From: Colwellia sp.
GTDB taxonomy: Bacteria; Pseudomonadota; Gammaproteobacteria; Enterobacterales; Alteromonadaceae
DNA length: 59,886 bases
Assembly: GCA_022969175.1 (NCBI GenBank)
Contig: JALJPB010000021.1
Span: forward strand, 1-59,886
Direction of reading: 5' to 3'
Positions within the stretch are counted from its first letter, which is position 1. Each line of letters starts with the position of its first letter. The position numbers and the translations under genes were made by a program. A model generated the notes under the pieces. That model was given only the letters and a program-made list of their open reading frames with translations, did no database searches and had not been told where the DNA came from. Below, piece by piece: positions 44,997-55,994 of this stretch.

Positions 44997-46610
44997 ATGA
45001 ATCAAGCAAGTATTTTCAATGATGTTTTAGGTCCAGTAATGCGTGGCCCTTCAAGCTCCCATAGTGCTGGTGCACTGCGTATTGGTCGAATAGCTCTGGA
45101 TTTAGTGAAAGGCGATTTATCTACAGCCATTATTGAATATGATCCTAATGGCTCTTTAGTCACAACCCATAAGTCCCAAGGCTCAGACATGGGGCTATTT
45201 GGCGGATTTTTGGGTTGGGATGCTGACGATAGTCGTTTAATTGATTATCAACAGCATCTTGAACAAGCAAATATAATTGTTGATATTCGTTATATTTCTT
45301 ATCAAGCACAGCATCCCAATACCTATAAACTCACGCTGAATATAAACCAGTCTAATGAACATCAAATCACCGCAATTTCAACAGGTGGCGGCATGATGGA
45401 AGTCGTTAGCATTGACCAAGCTGCGGTTTCTCTACTAGGAGATAGCTTTGTTTTGCTAATTTATATTGACTACGATAATAAGTATTGCTCTATAAGTACT
45501 GTTGAGGATGTGGCGAAACAAATATCCTCACAAAATGAATTTACCACATGGAAATCCTGCAAAGGGTCAAGAGACTTTATCATTATTGAATCTTGCCATG
45601 CATTTGATCAACAAGAAATTGAAAAAATCTTCTTGCAGAATCTAATTGATGAATATCGCTTTATTTCTCCAGTAATGCCAATCTTAAACAATCCCGCTAC
45701 AGTATTGCCTTTCAAAAACTGCTTCGATCTATTGAAATACGCAAAGAATTCAAACAGCTCACTTTGGCAATGTGCTCTTGATTATGAAGTTACCAGGAGT
45801 GGACTAACTAGCGAAATTCTGATGGGGAAAATGGAAGGGATTAGGGCAATCATGTCTAATGCAGCTAAGACAGGCTTAGCGGGAACAGCCTTTGTCGACC
45901 GATTATTACCAGCACAGTCACCCAATTTCCAACAAAAAAATGCCCGTGGAGAATTACTCAGCGGAGGCATGCTTAATGATATTATCATGAACGTCACTGC
46001 GATTATGGAAGCAAAAAGTTCGATGAATACCATAGTTGCTGCGCCAACTGCTGGCTCTTGTGGCGCAATGGCTGGTGCTGTGATAGCTGCGTCTACCTCG
46101 TTAGGTGTTAGTAATAATGAAACTTGCCAAGCATTATTTGTTGCAGGTCTTATCGGTGTTTTTATTGCTAATGATGCTACTTTTGCTGCAGAAGAAGCAG
46201 GTTGCATGGCTGAATGTGGGTCTGGCTCAGCAATGGCAGCAGCAGCATTAGTAAGTTTACACAAAGGCAGTATTGAACAAGCTTTAGCGGCAGCTTCTAT
46301 GGCATTACAGAACTCTTTTGGTTTGGTCTGTGATCCAATAGCTAACCGCGTTGAAGCTCCTTGTTTAGGAAAAAATGTCATGGCGGCGAGTAATGCACTT
46401 TCTTGCGCCAATATGGCCTTAGCTAATTTTCAACAAGTTATTCCATTAGATGAAGTTATAATTGCAATGGCCCAAGTTGGTAAAGCCATTCCTCGCGAGC
46501 TTTGCTGCACTGCTCTTGGAGGTTTATCTATTACACCCACCGCCCAAAAACTTGAGCAACAATTAGAAGGTAAGCTTGCTGGTGATATTATTCGATTTAA
46601 AAGTTGTTAG
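44997..46610 (+). CDS. Single-chain Fe-S L-serine dehydratase
   Basis: This enzyme deaminates L-serine to pyruvate and ammonia using a [4Fe-4S] cluster. The ATG at 44997 (AGGA upstream) gives 537 residues; a TTG at 44949 also opens the frame. The beta domain (1-150) has VMRGPSSSHSAGALRIG. A segment with STGGGMMEVV and following strands (about 140-230) looks like an ACT-type domain. The alpha domain (about 260-537) has AAPTAGSCGAMAG, EEAGCMAECGSGSAMAAA and VCDPIANRVEAPCLGKN with the cluster cysteines. E. coli SdaA is shorter (454 residues); the layout here resembles Bacillus SdaAB and SdaAA joined. The next gene starts nine bases on. Confidence 0.9.
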   Translation: MNQASIFNDVLGPVMRGPSSSHSAGALRIGRIALDLVKGDLSTAIIEYDPNGSLVTTHKSQGSDMGLFGGFLGWDADDSRLIDYQQHLEQANIIVDIRYISYQAQHPNTYKLTLNINQSNEHQITAISTGGGMMEVVSIDQAAVSLLGDSFVLLIYIDYDNKYCSISTVEDVAKQISSQNEFTTWKSCKGSRDFIIIESCHAFDQQEIEKIFLQNLIDEYRFISPVMPILNNPATVLPFKNCFDLLKYAKNSNSSLWQCALDYEVTRSGLTSEILMGKMEGIRAIMSNAAKTGLAGTAFVDRLLPAQSPNFQQKNARGELLSGGMLNDIIMNVTAIMEAKSSMNTIVAAPTAGSCGAMAGAVIAASTSLGVSNNETCQALFVAGLIGVFIANDATFAAEEAGCMAECGSGSAMAAAALVSLHKGSIEQALAAASMALQNSFGLVCDPIANRVEAPCLGKNVMAASNALSCANMALANFQQVIPLDEVIIAMAQVGKAIPRELCCTALGGLSITPTAQKLEQQLEGKLAGDIIRFKSC

Positions 46611-46618
46611 GATTAGAA

Positions 46619-47836
46619 ATGAAATTAATTAATAACCTTGCTGAACAGTACGTTAAACTATCTTTGAAAATTGGCCAGCATGCTAAATATTATGTTGATG
46701 CTTATTATGGCCCAAAAGAATGGCGGCCAACTGATGAAAAAACGCCATTAACTGATTTAAAATGTCATGCCGAACAGTTGGTTAAACTGGCAATTTCTCT
46801 TGATAAAAATGATATTGCTGAACAGCAAGAACGGTTAGATTTTCTCTTGCTGCACCTCAAATCGTCTGTGACCTATATCAATCAATTATTAGGATTTAAT
46901 ATTACCTTTGCCCAAGAATGCAAATCGTTATATGACGCACAACCACCAAAATTTGACGAGCAGCATTTTGATAAAATATTAACTAGGCTCGATAAATTAA
47001 TACCGGGTGAAGGCGATTTGAACCAAAGGTTTATTAACTACCGTGAAGATTTTATTATTCCCATCAATAAACTCGATGATGTTTTTTCTGCAGCCATAAA
47101 TGAGGCTAGAAGACGTACTTTACAGTTTATAGACATTCCAGATAACGAGAACTTCACCGTTGAGTTAGTCAATGACCAAATCTGGAGTGCTTATAATTGG
47201 TATAAGGGTGATAGTTATAGTCTTATTCAACTCAATACCGATTTTCCAATTTATATTGAACGAGTAATAGATTTAGCTGCACACGAAGGTTATCCCGGTC
47301 ATCATATCTTTAATGCTCAAATGGAAAAACACCTAGTTAATGCTAATGGCTGGATGGAATACTCTATTTATAACTTATTTAGCCCAACATCACTATTAGC
47401 CGAAGGTAGCGCCAACTATGGTATTGAAGTGGCTTTTCCTTGGCAGGAACGTATAGCTTTTGAACGTGATGTTTTATTTCCTCTCGCCGGTATAGCACCA
47501 GAGAAAAGTGAACTTTATTATCAAATTCAAATCGTATTGCACCAATTATCTTACGTCGATAATATGGTCGCTCAACGTTACATTGATGGTGTAATCAACG
47601 AGTCTCAAGCCGTTCAGCTATTAATGAAGTATGCATTGAGCAGTAAAGAACGCTCTAAACAAAGATTAGCTTTTTACCAGCATAACCGCTCATACGTTAT
47701 TACTTATAATTACGGCCAAGACTTGGTTCGAGAGTATTTAGCAACATTGGTAAAAAACGACAGTAAAAATGAATTGTGGCGGGTATTCTCTGACTTATTA
47801 GCTAAGCCTAAAACAGCCTCGATGATGCAGGTATAG
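46619..47836 (+). CDS. DUF885 putative metallopeptidase
   Basis: This 405-residue protein starts at the ATG at 46619, with TAGGA six bases before it, rather than the TTG at 46604. It carries the DUF885 signature HEGYPGHH at 222-229, an HExxPGHH zinc-site variant, with a likely downstream acidic ligand in LLAEGSANYGIEVAF. There is no signal peptide, so it should be cytosolic. DUF885 proteins are predicted metallocarboxypeptidase-like hydrolases with few tested substrates. The tight link to serine dehydratase suggests use in peptide or amino-acid breakdown; that is inference. Confidence 0.85.
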   Translation: MKLINNLAEQYVKLSLKIGQHAKYYVDAYYGPKEWRPTDEKTPLTDLKCHAEQLVKLAISLDKNDIAEQQERLDFLLLHLKSSVTYINQLLGFNITFAQECKSLYDAQPPKFDEQHFDKILTRLDKLIPGEGDLNQRFINYREDFIIPINKLDDVFSAAINEARRRTLQFIDIPDNENFTVELVNDQIWSAYNWYKGDSYSLIQLNTDFPIYIERVIDLAAHEGYPGHHIFNAQMEKHLVNANGWMEYSIYNLFSPTSLLAEGSANYGIEVAFPWQERIAFERDVLFPLAGIAPEKSELYYQIQIVLHQLSYVDNMVAQRYIDGVINESQAVQLLMKYALSSKERSKQRLAFYQHNRSYVITYNYGQDLVREYLATLVKNDSKNELWRVFSDLLAKPKTASMMQV

Positions 47837-47862
47837 GGTAAGTTTCAAGAAAAAGTTAATCA

Positions 47863-47889
47863 ATGGGGTAGCCAATTTGACTAACCCAT
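47863..47889. terminator. Hairpin between the DUF885 gene and hemB
   Basis: ATGGGGTAG at 47863-47871 pairs with CTAACCCAT at 47881-47889 with one mismatch and a 9-nt loop; convergent genes flank it. Confidence 0.6.
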
Positions 47890-47896
47890 CTTATTT

Positions 47897-48949
<1,053 letters not shown>

Positions 48950-48982
48950 TTAATTGCTCCTGAGAGATAAAGTTTAAAATTA

Positions 48983-50860
48983 TTATTGATCAGAAAAGTC
49001 ATGCTGTAGTGTTTGATTACGACCATCTTTCTTAGCTCGATAAAGTGCCTCATCTGCACCTGAAAAAATTTGTTCTGGCTGTACATTATCTTGTTGTAAA
49101 TAGGTGCTAATACCACAACTTATAGTTAAATTTATGGCTAAGTCCTGATAGTTACAGGGCTCATCACTGATAGATAACCGCAAAGCTTCGGCCAAGGCAA
49201 GGGCACCTTCAGCATCGGTATCTGGTAAAATAAGACAAAACTCTTCTCCACCATAACGACAGCCCATATCGGTACTACGCTTCAAGCTCGCCTTAATTTT
49301 CTGGCCAAACCATTTCAAGCACTGGTCTCCAGCTAAATGGCCATGAGTATCATTAACCCTTTTAAAGTGATCAATATCGATTAATACCAAACTTAAAGGG
49401 GTAAGATTACGCTTGCTTCGACGATATTCCGCCAGTATTTTTTTATCGTAAAACCTGCGGTTACTGAGACCGGTTAAATCATCTTGAGTATTTTTTAATT
49501 CTAGCTCTCTATTGGAACTTTCAAGTTCTTGTAAAGCGATATGAAGCTCCAAAGTTCGCTCTTGAACATGAACCTCAAGCTCTTCTTGATTATCTTTTTG
49601 TAAAGCGAGAAGCTCTTCATTGGCTTGTTTTGCTGCAATAACACTTTCTAACGCTTGTCTTTGTATTTGCTGCTTACCTCGCAATTGATAGGCGTACTGA
49701 CGACTTAAAATAAAAATAATTAAGAAGGCATTTAACCAAAAGAAAAAGCCGAAATAAGCAGACTGATACTCAATAGTAGCTAAACCATTGATTTGTAGAA
49801 TTATGACATTGAACATTAAAAACAGACATTGAATGACTGCTGTAAGGGTAAATAATTTAGCTAAGGGCTGAGATTTCTTTATCAAGACAATCCCTAAAAT
49901 TATCAAGGCAAAACTCACCAGACCTTGGAAAGATAAACTCATGATAAATGTTGCATGTACGCCTAAAAACAAACTAACAAAAATCGAAATAAACAATAAC
50001 CAACATAAATACTTAATTCTTTGATAATAAGAAAATAAAGCTTCTTTTAAATTAAATAACTCTAAGGTAAAAAGTAACAAAAATATCAATGATGCCGCTG
50101 TTAATAAAGGTAAATCTACCGCCCTTAGCTCTGGCAATTCAGGAAATAAATAAAGTAAATTTCCACCCAAAATGACAGAAAGTAATAGAGCTCTGGTAAG
50201 AAAATAACCTGATATTAATAAAATACTTTTTAAACCACTAGCAAAAAACAACAGCAACATCACTAGGGCTATCAACATCATACCGCCAATTACAAAGCCA
50301 TAGTCATATTGAGCTTCACTGGTATATTGATAAAAAAATCTTTCACTAATCATCTGTATTGGCAATTTTAAATTTGCATCACTCTCAACTTTCAAATACA
50401 CGGTACTAGTTGATAATGCAGGTAAATTAATAAGTACTGATTTTAAGCTGCTGCTGTTTAGGTGGAATGTTAATGAATTGAGTTTTTTTTCTTTGGTTAA
50501 TTGATAGAGTTGAACATCGATAAGCTGAAAACGATTTTTAAAGGTTAAATATACCGACCTTGGCTCACCAAAACTATTGCTCAAATTTATGGCAAACCAG
50601 TTTGTGCCTTTAACGACCTCAAAACCACTGCTTATACTCTGTTTTTCCTGCCATTGCTCATTTGTCAGTTGATGAACTTCTGCACTTTTAATTGATGATG
50701 ATTTTGCTGAAGCGATTGACAAATAATCTACCACAAGATGAGTTTTTGCTATGTTTATTTGCTCAACCTCGACAACAGATCTAATGGCATTAGCTTTAAA
50801 TGAGGTGACTATTAATAAAAGCAACAAAACAACTGAGATTAATCGAGTTATGTTAATCAT
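48983..50860 (-). CDS. 7TM diguanylate cyclase (7TMR-DISM + GGDEF)
   Basis: This 625-residue inner-membrane protein has a signal peptide, a periplasmic 7TMR-DISM extracellular domain (about 40-180), seven membrane helices (about 185-400), a coiled coil (about 400-450) and a GGDEF domain. GGEEF is intact at 537-541, and RSTD exactly five residues before it is a good inhibitory RxxD site, so it should be an active, feedback-inhibited cyclase. The periplasmic domain is of the kind thought to bind carbohydrate-like ligands. Its start lies one base after the tatD stop codon, so it is co-expressed with the tat genes. Confidence 0.9.
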   Translation of the reverse strand: MINITRLISVVLLLLLIVTSFKANAIRSVVEVEQINIAKTHLVVDYLSIASAKSSSIKSAEVHQLTNEQWQEKQSISSGFEVVKGTNWFAINLSNSFGEPRSVYLTFKNRFQLIDVQLYQLTKEKKLNSLTFHLNSSSLKSVLINLPALSTSTVYLKVESDANLKLPIQMISERFFYQYTSEAQYDYGFVIGGMMLIALVMLLLFFASGLKSILLISGYFLTRALLLSVILGGNLLYLFPELPELRAVDLPLLTAASLIFLLLFTLELFNLKEALFSYYQRIKYLCWLLFISIFVSLFLGVHATFIMSLSFQGLVSFALIILGIVLIKKSQPLAKLFTLTAVIQCLFLMFNVIILQINGLATIEYQSAYFGFFFWLNAFLIIFILSRQYAYQLRGKQQIQRQALESVIAAKQANEELLALQKDNQEELEVHVQERTLELHIALQELESSNRELELKNTQDDLTGLSNRRFYDKKILAEYRRSKRNLTPLSLVLIDIDHFKRVNDTHGHLAGDQCLKWFGQKIKASLKRSTDMGCRYGGEEFCLILPDTDAEGALALAEALRLSISDEPCNYQDLAINLTISCGISTYLQQDNVQPEQIFSGADEALYRAKKDGRNQTLQHDFSDQ

Positions 50861-50861
50861 A

Positions 50862-51662
50862 TTATTGATTCACCCGAAAAATCGGCAAATTAAATACTTG
50901 CTGAGCATTAGCAGTAGTTTGTTGAATAATTTCTTCTGGGGCTATCCCTGTTATTTCAGCATAGGCTTTTACGACATAAGAAAGGTAGGCTGGCTCATTA
51001 CGGCTACTTTTAGGTTTAGGCCGAATAGTTCTTGGCGTAAGGTAAGGGGCGTCTGTTTCAATCATTAAACGATTAAGAGGGATATGGTGAATTATATCTC
51101 TTAATTCTTGGCCACGCCTTTCATCACAAAGCCAACCAGTAATACCAATATACATATTAGCCGCTAAACAACGTTCCAACTCTATTCTGTTGCCAGTAAA
51201 GCAGTGGCTCACCATTGCTGGCACTTTATCAAATGCTGGCGTTAACAACTCAAACCAGGGGTCAAAAGCATCTCTTTGATGTAAAAACAATGGTAATTCA
51301 AGCTCTACCGCCAGATCGATTTGCTGTTGAAAAATTTTAAGTTGTTGCGCTGGAGCAGAAAAATTACGATTAAAATCTAAACCACACTCACCAATAGCTT
51401 TAACATGGTGGTGACTGGCAAGCTCGGCTATATCTTCAAGGTAATTTGCACTGACATGGTCAGCATCGTGTGGATGAACACCAGCGGTACAGCTTAGATA
51501 ATCGGGAAATTGTTGACATAACGCTAAGGCATTTTTACTTTCATCAATATTAGTTCCGGTCACCAAAAAAGAACTTATGCCATTATTTTTTGCACGCTGA
51601 ATTACATCTGATCGATCTTTATCAAATCTTTTATTGGTGAAATTAACGCCAATATCAATCAA
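50862..51662 (-). CDS. tatD: TatD-family metal-dependent DNase
   Basis: This 266-residue TIM-barrel enzyme is a metal-dependent nuclease; TatD is not needed for Tat transport although it sits in the operon. Motifs are IDIGVNFTN at the start, TAGVHPHDAD, AIGECGLDFNR, FLHQRDAF, SHCFTGN and IETDAPYLTPR, which supply the metal ligands. It starts four bases after tatC. Confidence 0.94.
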   Translation of the reverse strand: MIDIGVNFTNKRFDKDRSDVIQRAKNNGISSFLVTGTNIDESKNALALCQQFPDYLSCTAGVHPHDADHVSANYLEDIAELASHHHVKAIGECGLDFNRNFSAPAQQLKIFQQQIDLAVELELPLFLHQRDAFDPWFELLTPAFDKVPAMVSHCFTGNRIELERCLAANMYIGITGWLCDERRGQELRDIIHHIPLNRLMIETDAPYLTPRTIRPKPKSSRNEPAYLSYVVKAYAEITGIAPEEIIQQTTANAQQVFNLPIFRVNQ

Positions 51663-51666
51663 TTAT

Positions 51667-52428
51667 TCACTTTCCATTTTCGCCTGCAGGGGATATATCA
51701 TTCTCTTTTTTAGTATAAAAAGAAGCAAGTATTAATCCGACTTCAAACAATAACAACATAGGAACCGCTAACATGGTTTGTGAAATAATGTCCGGCGGTG
51801 TTAATAACATGCCAATAAAAAATGCACCAACAATCACATACGGACGCTTCTGCCTCAAGCTTTTAGCATCGGTTACACCTGTCCAACAAAGTAAAATGAT
51901 GACAATGGGTATTTCAAAAGCAGCACCAAAAGCAAAAAACAGTTTTAAAACAAAGTCTAAATAACTACTGATATCTGTCGCAATGGTCACGCCTTCAGGG
52001 GCTACTGAGTTAAAAAATGAAAAGACCACAGGAAAAACGACAAAATATGCGAAGGCAATACCACCATAAAACAATACGGTACTACCAAACATTAATGGCA
52101 CAACTAAACGTTTTTCGTTGCGATAAAGACCAGGAGCAATAAACGACCAAATTTGATACAAAATATAGGGCATGGCGATAAACATCGATAAAACTATGGT
52201 CAATTTAAAGGGCGCAAAAAATGGGGAAGCAACATCTGTTGCTATCATCTGTGTACCCTCAGGCATAGTTGATAACAAAGGTAGAGCTAAATATTGATAG
52301 ATGTCTTGTGCAAAATAAGCCAAAGAGCAAAAAACAACTAAAACGCCCAACACTGAACGCAATAAACGCGTACGTAATTCTAATAGGTGATCAAACAAAG
52401 TATAGTTGGCTTGGCTTTTATCACTCAT
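51667..52428 (-). CDS. tatC: Sec-independent translocase subunit TatC
   Basis: TatC is the six-helix receptor that, with TatB, recognises twin-arginine signal peptides. The 253-residue protein shows FDHLLELRTRLLRS at the N-terminus, SFIAPGLYRNEKR in the first cytoplasmic loop and PPDIISQTMLAVPMLLLFE near the end. Its start overlaps tatB by four bases. Confidence 0.97.
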   Translation of the reverse strand: MSDKSQANYTLFDHLLELRTRLLRSVLGVLVVFCSLAYFAQDIYQYLALPLLSTMPEGTQMIATDVASPFFAPFKLTIVLSMFIAMPYILYQIWSFIAPGLYRNEKRLVVPLMFGSTVLFYGGIAFAYFVVFPVVFSFFNSVAPEGVTIATDISSYLDFVLKLFFAFGAAFEIPIVIILLCWTGVTDAKSLRQKRPYVIVGAFFIGMLLTPPDIISQTMLAVPMLLLFEVGLILASFYTKKENDISPAGENGK

Positions 52429-52808
52429 GAACTTGGCTTCTGCTCTTCAATGGCGGGAGGTTGCTCTTTAATACTGTCAGCTAATGGCTCTGCCAAAGTA
52501 TTTTTTGTTGGTGAATTTTCATAAGGTCGGGTGACCATGTCAGCGGCTTCTTTTAATGACTTTAACGACTCAGAAACTTCTGGACTTAGGTTTTTTAAGT
52601 CACTGCGTTCCGCTTTTTTTAAATTCTCATGGAGTTCATTAATGCGCAGCTCTTCTTTTAGCTCGGTTTTAACACCTTCACTAAATTTTTTCGCACTAGA
52701 AATCCAGTCTCTAACCGTACGAATAGCTACAGGTAAACGCTCAGGCCCCAGTACAAGCAAACTGAGAATACCAATTAGCATTAGCTCCCAAAAACCCATA
52801 TCAAACAT
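52425..52808 (-). CDS. tatB: Sec-independent translocase subunit TatB
   Basis: TatB, 127 residues, has one N-terminal membrane helix (FDMGFWELMLIGILSLLVLGPERLP, with the conserved glutamate at residue 8), an amphipathic helix, and a charged proline-containing tail. It forms the receptor complex with TatC. It begins three bases after the tatA stop. Confidence 0.96.
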   Translation of the reverse strand: MFDMGFWELMLIGILSLLVLGPERLPVAIRTVRDWISSAKKFSEGVKTELKEELRINELHENLKKAERSDLKNLSPEVSESLKSLKEAADMVTRPYENSPTKNTLAEPLADSIKEQPPAIEEQKPSS

Positions 52809-52811
52809 GAA

Positions 52812-53048
52812 TTATGCCTGATCTTTTTCTTTGGATTCAGTTTTCTCTTCACTACTTTCTGCTGAACTATTTTCTGATTTATCAGCTAAAGTATCCGCAG
52901 TTTTATCTTTGTCTTCACCGATTGCCGATTTAAAGCCCTTAACTGCTGATCCTAAATCACCACCTAAATTGCGTAATTTTTTTGTACCAAATAATAGTAC
53001 TACAATAACGGCAAGAATCAATAATTGCCAAACACCCATATTACCCAT
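52812..53048 (-). CDS. tatA: Sec-independent translocase subunit TatA
   Basis: TatA, 78 residues, forms the protein-conducting oligomer. One membrane helix ([20 protein letters not shown]) is followed by the amphipathic helix [16 protein letters not shown] and an acidic, serine-rich tail. AGGAG six bases before the ATG supports the start at 53048. The operon promoter should lie in 53049-53170. Confidence 0.96.
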   Translation of the reverse strand: MGNMGVWQLLILAVIVVLLFGTKKLRNLGGDLGSAVKGFKSAIGEDKDKTADTLADKSENSSAESSEEKTESKEKDQA

Positions 53049-53179
53049 GAGATACTCCTCTAATTCAATTCATTTTATTATAAAGTTTTCATACAAAAAA
53101 GCATCCATATAATGCCTAATTTGTGAGATAAAACAAATTTTATCCACTTACTGCGATTATAGTTATTAAATGCTAAAAA

Positions 53180-53203
53180 AAACGACAGGTATACCTGTCG
53201 TTT
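53180..53203 (-). terminator. Intrinsic terminator of the TonB receptor gene
   Basis: A perfect palindrome (10-bp arms, TATA loop) followed on the minus strand by about eight T, 26 bases after the stop of the receptor gene. It separates that gene from tatA. Confidence 0.92.
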
Positions 53204-53228
53204 AATCATGATTTAACCTGTTTCGAAA

Positions 53229-55742
53229 TTAGAATTTATAAGAAGTGCTAATAAAGAACGTTCGACCAACAACATCATAAATATTTGGGACTGTATTCAT
53301 ATCATTACCATTAGGCACTTCTTCTGGCTCGGTATCAAAAATATTTTTAATACCGCCAGTCACCTGCCAGTCATTATTTACATGATAAGCAGCTGAAATA
53401 TTGTGATAAATAACACTTTCAGTAGAGAAAGCAGCTAAAGGCGTTGTTTCATCCCAGTCATGATCCCATTCGCCATCCATACCCTGAATAAATTGAGCAT
53501 TATAAAGAACACTCACATCTTCTGTGATATCAACAAAAACCGACAGGTTTGATTTCAACTGCGAATAACCGCCCATGTTGCCATCAATGGTACCTTCATA
53601 ATTAATACCATCTTCTTCAAATTCAATTAAATAAGTTGTATCAAGCGATACCTTGAATAAATCATGAGTGTAATTGATATTCCAATCAATACCTGAAGTT
53701 TTCTGCGAGCCTATGTTAGTTAAAGATGAGGTTAGTGTCGACAAGTCACCCTGTGCTGCATCAGCAGGATTTATATTAATAGTTTCACAGGCAACTAAGA
53801 CATCTTGCTTACATTTATTTAACTCACTTTGCACATTAACACGACTTATTGCGTTAGTAATATCAAACTTCCAATAATCGACAGTGGTGGATAAACCATC
53901 AGCTACTTCCCAAACTGCCCCAAAAGTAAATGATTCACTTTCTTCAGGGTTGAGATCTTCATCACTGGTATAGTTTACCAAAATCTGTGTATCTTCAGCA
54001 AAACCCCAAGGGTCGGTTAAATAATCAAAAGAACCAGAATTACCACCATAAAGCTCACTAACACTTGGCGCTCTAAAACCAGTTGCCGCAACAGATCTCA
54101 GCATAAAATTTTCAGTGAAACTATAGGTCGCCCCTAATTTCCACGTAGCCGCACCACCAAACGTTGAGTAATTATCATATCGAGTTGCCGCTTCTACAGT
54201 AAATTTATCAGTAACCGGAACTGATACTTCACCATAGATTGATTGCACCGAATAATTACCTTCTGTTGGGTCTTGCTGAGCCGCAGTACTTTCGCCAGCT
54301 TGAGTGATTAAATCAGGGGTATAAAAACCACTTTCAAAACGAGACTCGATACCAATGGCATAACCAATATCATTTTCAGATATGCCACTATAACCTGCTG
54401 CTAAGGTAAATTGCTCATTGCCACCTTCATTAGTTTCTGTGTACATAATACCTTGGTCGGTCAAAAAATCCTGTGATAATTCATCTCCACTAAACCACAT
54501 ATCTTGATGGGTATAGATGCTTTGTTCCATATTGCCAGCGTGAATTGAGTTAGCGACACTATCTTTTGAATCATTACGACCATAAGTTGCTGACATATCC
54601 CACTGGTCATCATTATCAAGGTAGCCTATTAACGCAATTGAAGCACGATAGGTATCGGTTTCTTGCTCATAAATACGAGGGCCAGCATCTGTCATTCTGC
54701 GTTTATATGCTAGACTCTCTAATTCAGGAATTAATACCTCGCCGATATCGATGCAGTTACCAATGGTGGCCTCACCTGGTTGGCAAACAGCTAAATCTAT
54801 ACTGGCCGGCTGTGGAGCCATTTGCTGATTTGACTCACGACGGGTATACATTAAGTCAATACTTAGCTCAGTATCTGAGGCTATTTCTTTATTAAAACTA
54901 CCAAACAAACTTACTAACTCATTAGGCGTTTGTGCATAGCTGTCTTGAGTATAATCATAAGAAGTATCACGAGGTTTAAAACCACCTTCACCATCAGGAA
55001 TCAGACCACCAAGGGATCCTTCTGGCACATAAGACGATTCGCCCGGTGGAACAAAGTCACGATCAGCTTGAATAACTTCACCACGTTTTGAATACTGTAA
55101 ACCCAGTACCAAATTACCACCGGCAACTTCAGAGCCATTTAAAATACTAAAACTACCACTTTCGCCGTCACCTTTATCTGTGATGCTGCCATCTGCAGTG
55201 ACTTCTGTTCCGCTAAAATCTTTTTTGGTGATAATGTTAACTACACCAGCAATAGCATCTGAACCATAAACAGCTGAAGCACCATCTTTTAAGATCTCAA
55301 TTGATTGAATCATAGAGACAGGAATGGTATTTAAATCTACTGATGAGTCAGCCCCAGTTCCTGAAGCTACCATGCGGCGACCATTTAACAATACTAAAGT
55401 ACGTTGCACGCCCATACCACGTAAATTCACTGTAGCAGAGCCACCTGAACCATTATTTGATGTTGAGCCTAAACTCATTCCTGCAGCGGCAGGTTGCATT
55501 GATAAAATTTCTTGAACTGAGGTATATCCACTTTGGCTAATAAAGTCGGCAGATATTATAGTAACCGGACTTGCCGTTTCAATATCGGTTCTATTAATAC
55601 GTGAACCAGTCACTGAGATACGTTCAATTTCTTGTGCAACTTCTTCTTCTGCAAATGCATATGACGAGGTACTAGCGGCGGCAACAGCACCTAGCATTAA
55701 TGCTTGTCGCACAGCGCGACTAATTCTTGTTGTCGAATTCAT
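53229..55742 (-). CDS. Large TonB-dependent outer-membrane receptor
   Basis: This 837-residue receptor has a signal peptide ending near YAFAEE, a TonB box-like stretch (IERISVTGSR), a plug (about 50-165: SPVTIISADFISQSGYTSVQEIL, VNLRGMGVQRTLVLLNGRRMV, IEILKDGASAVYGSDAIAGVVNIITK) and a 22-strand barrel ending in FFISTSYKF. The GSRINR/DGASAVYGSDAIAG form belongs to the large marine class that often imports peptides or glycans; the ligand is unknown. It is monocistronic with its own terminator. Confidence 0.92.
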   Translation of the reverse strand: MNSTTRISRAVRQALMLGAVAAASTSSYAFAEEEVAQEIERISVTGSRINRTDIETASPVTIISADFISQSGYTSVQEILSMQPAAAGMSLGSTSNNGSGGSATVNLRGMGVQRTLVLLNGRRMVASGTGADSSVDLNTIPVSMIQSIEILKDGASAVYGSDAIAGVVNIITKKDFSGTEVTADGSITDKGDGESGSFSILNGSEVAGGNLVLGLQYSKRGEVIQADRDFVPPGESSYVPEGSLGGLIPDGEGGFKPRDTSYDYTQDSYAQTPNELVSLFGSFNKEIASDTELSIDLMYTRRESNQQMAPQPASIDLAVCQPGEATIGNCIDIGEVLIPELESLAYKRRMTDAGPRIYEQETDTYRASIALIGYLDNDDQWDMSATYGRNDSKDSVANSIHAGNMEQSIYTHQDMWFSGDELSQDFLTDQGIMYTETNEGGNEQFTLAAGYSGISENDIGYAIGIESRFESGFYTPDLITQAGESTAAQQDPTEGNYSVQSIYGEVSVPVTDKFTVEAATRYDNYSTFGGAATWKLGATYSFTENFMLRSVAATGFRAPSVSELYGGNSGSFDYLTDPWGFAEDTQILVNYTSDEDLNPEESESFTFGAVWEVADGLSTTVDYWKFDITNAISRVNVQSELNKCKQDVLVACETININPADAAQGDLSTLTSSLTNIGSQKTSGIDWNINYTHDLFKVSLDTTYLIEFEEDGINYEGTIDGNMGGYSQLKSNLSVFVDITEDVSVLYNAQFIQGMDGEWDHDWDETTPLAAFSTESVIYHNISAAYHVNNDWQVTGGIKNIFDTEPEEVPNGNDMNTVPNIYDVVGRTFFISTSYKF

Positions 55743-55994
55743 AAATCTCTCCGGTGTTTCTAGACGAATAAAGGGGAATACTTTTTATTAGGGGTAACTT
55801 ATTTACGGCCATGATGTTGCTTTATGCGGGGAGAAAATAACGTTGTTTTTTGTCAGTAACTTGTTGTGTTTATTGCCAAATTGTAATAAATGTCGATATT
55901 TGATGTAATTTTAAGCATTGGTAGTATTAGGAATAACAAAGTGCTCAGATATCAAACAGGAAAAATTTTATCGGCACAGCTTTCGTATTCACGA

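Noticed and set aside
45782-46411. 209-residue minus-strand open frame inside the serine dehydratase gene
   Set aside because: It is the reverse of a strongly conserved coding region, its alanine-rich composition follows from the sense codons, and it has no ribosome site.
54566-54895. 109-residue plus-strand open frame inside the TonB receptor gene
   Set aside because: Antisense to a clear barrel domain; no recognised motif and no start signal.
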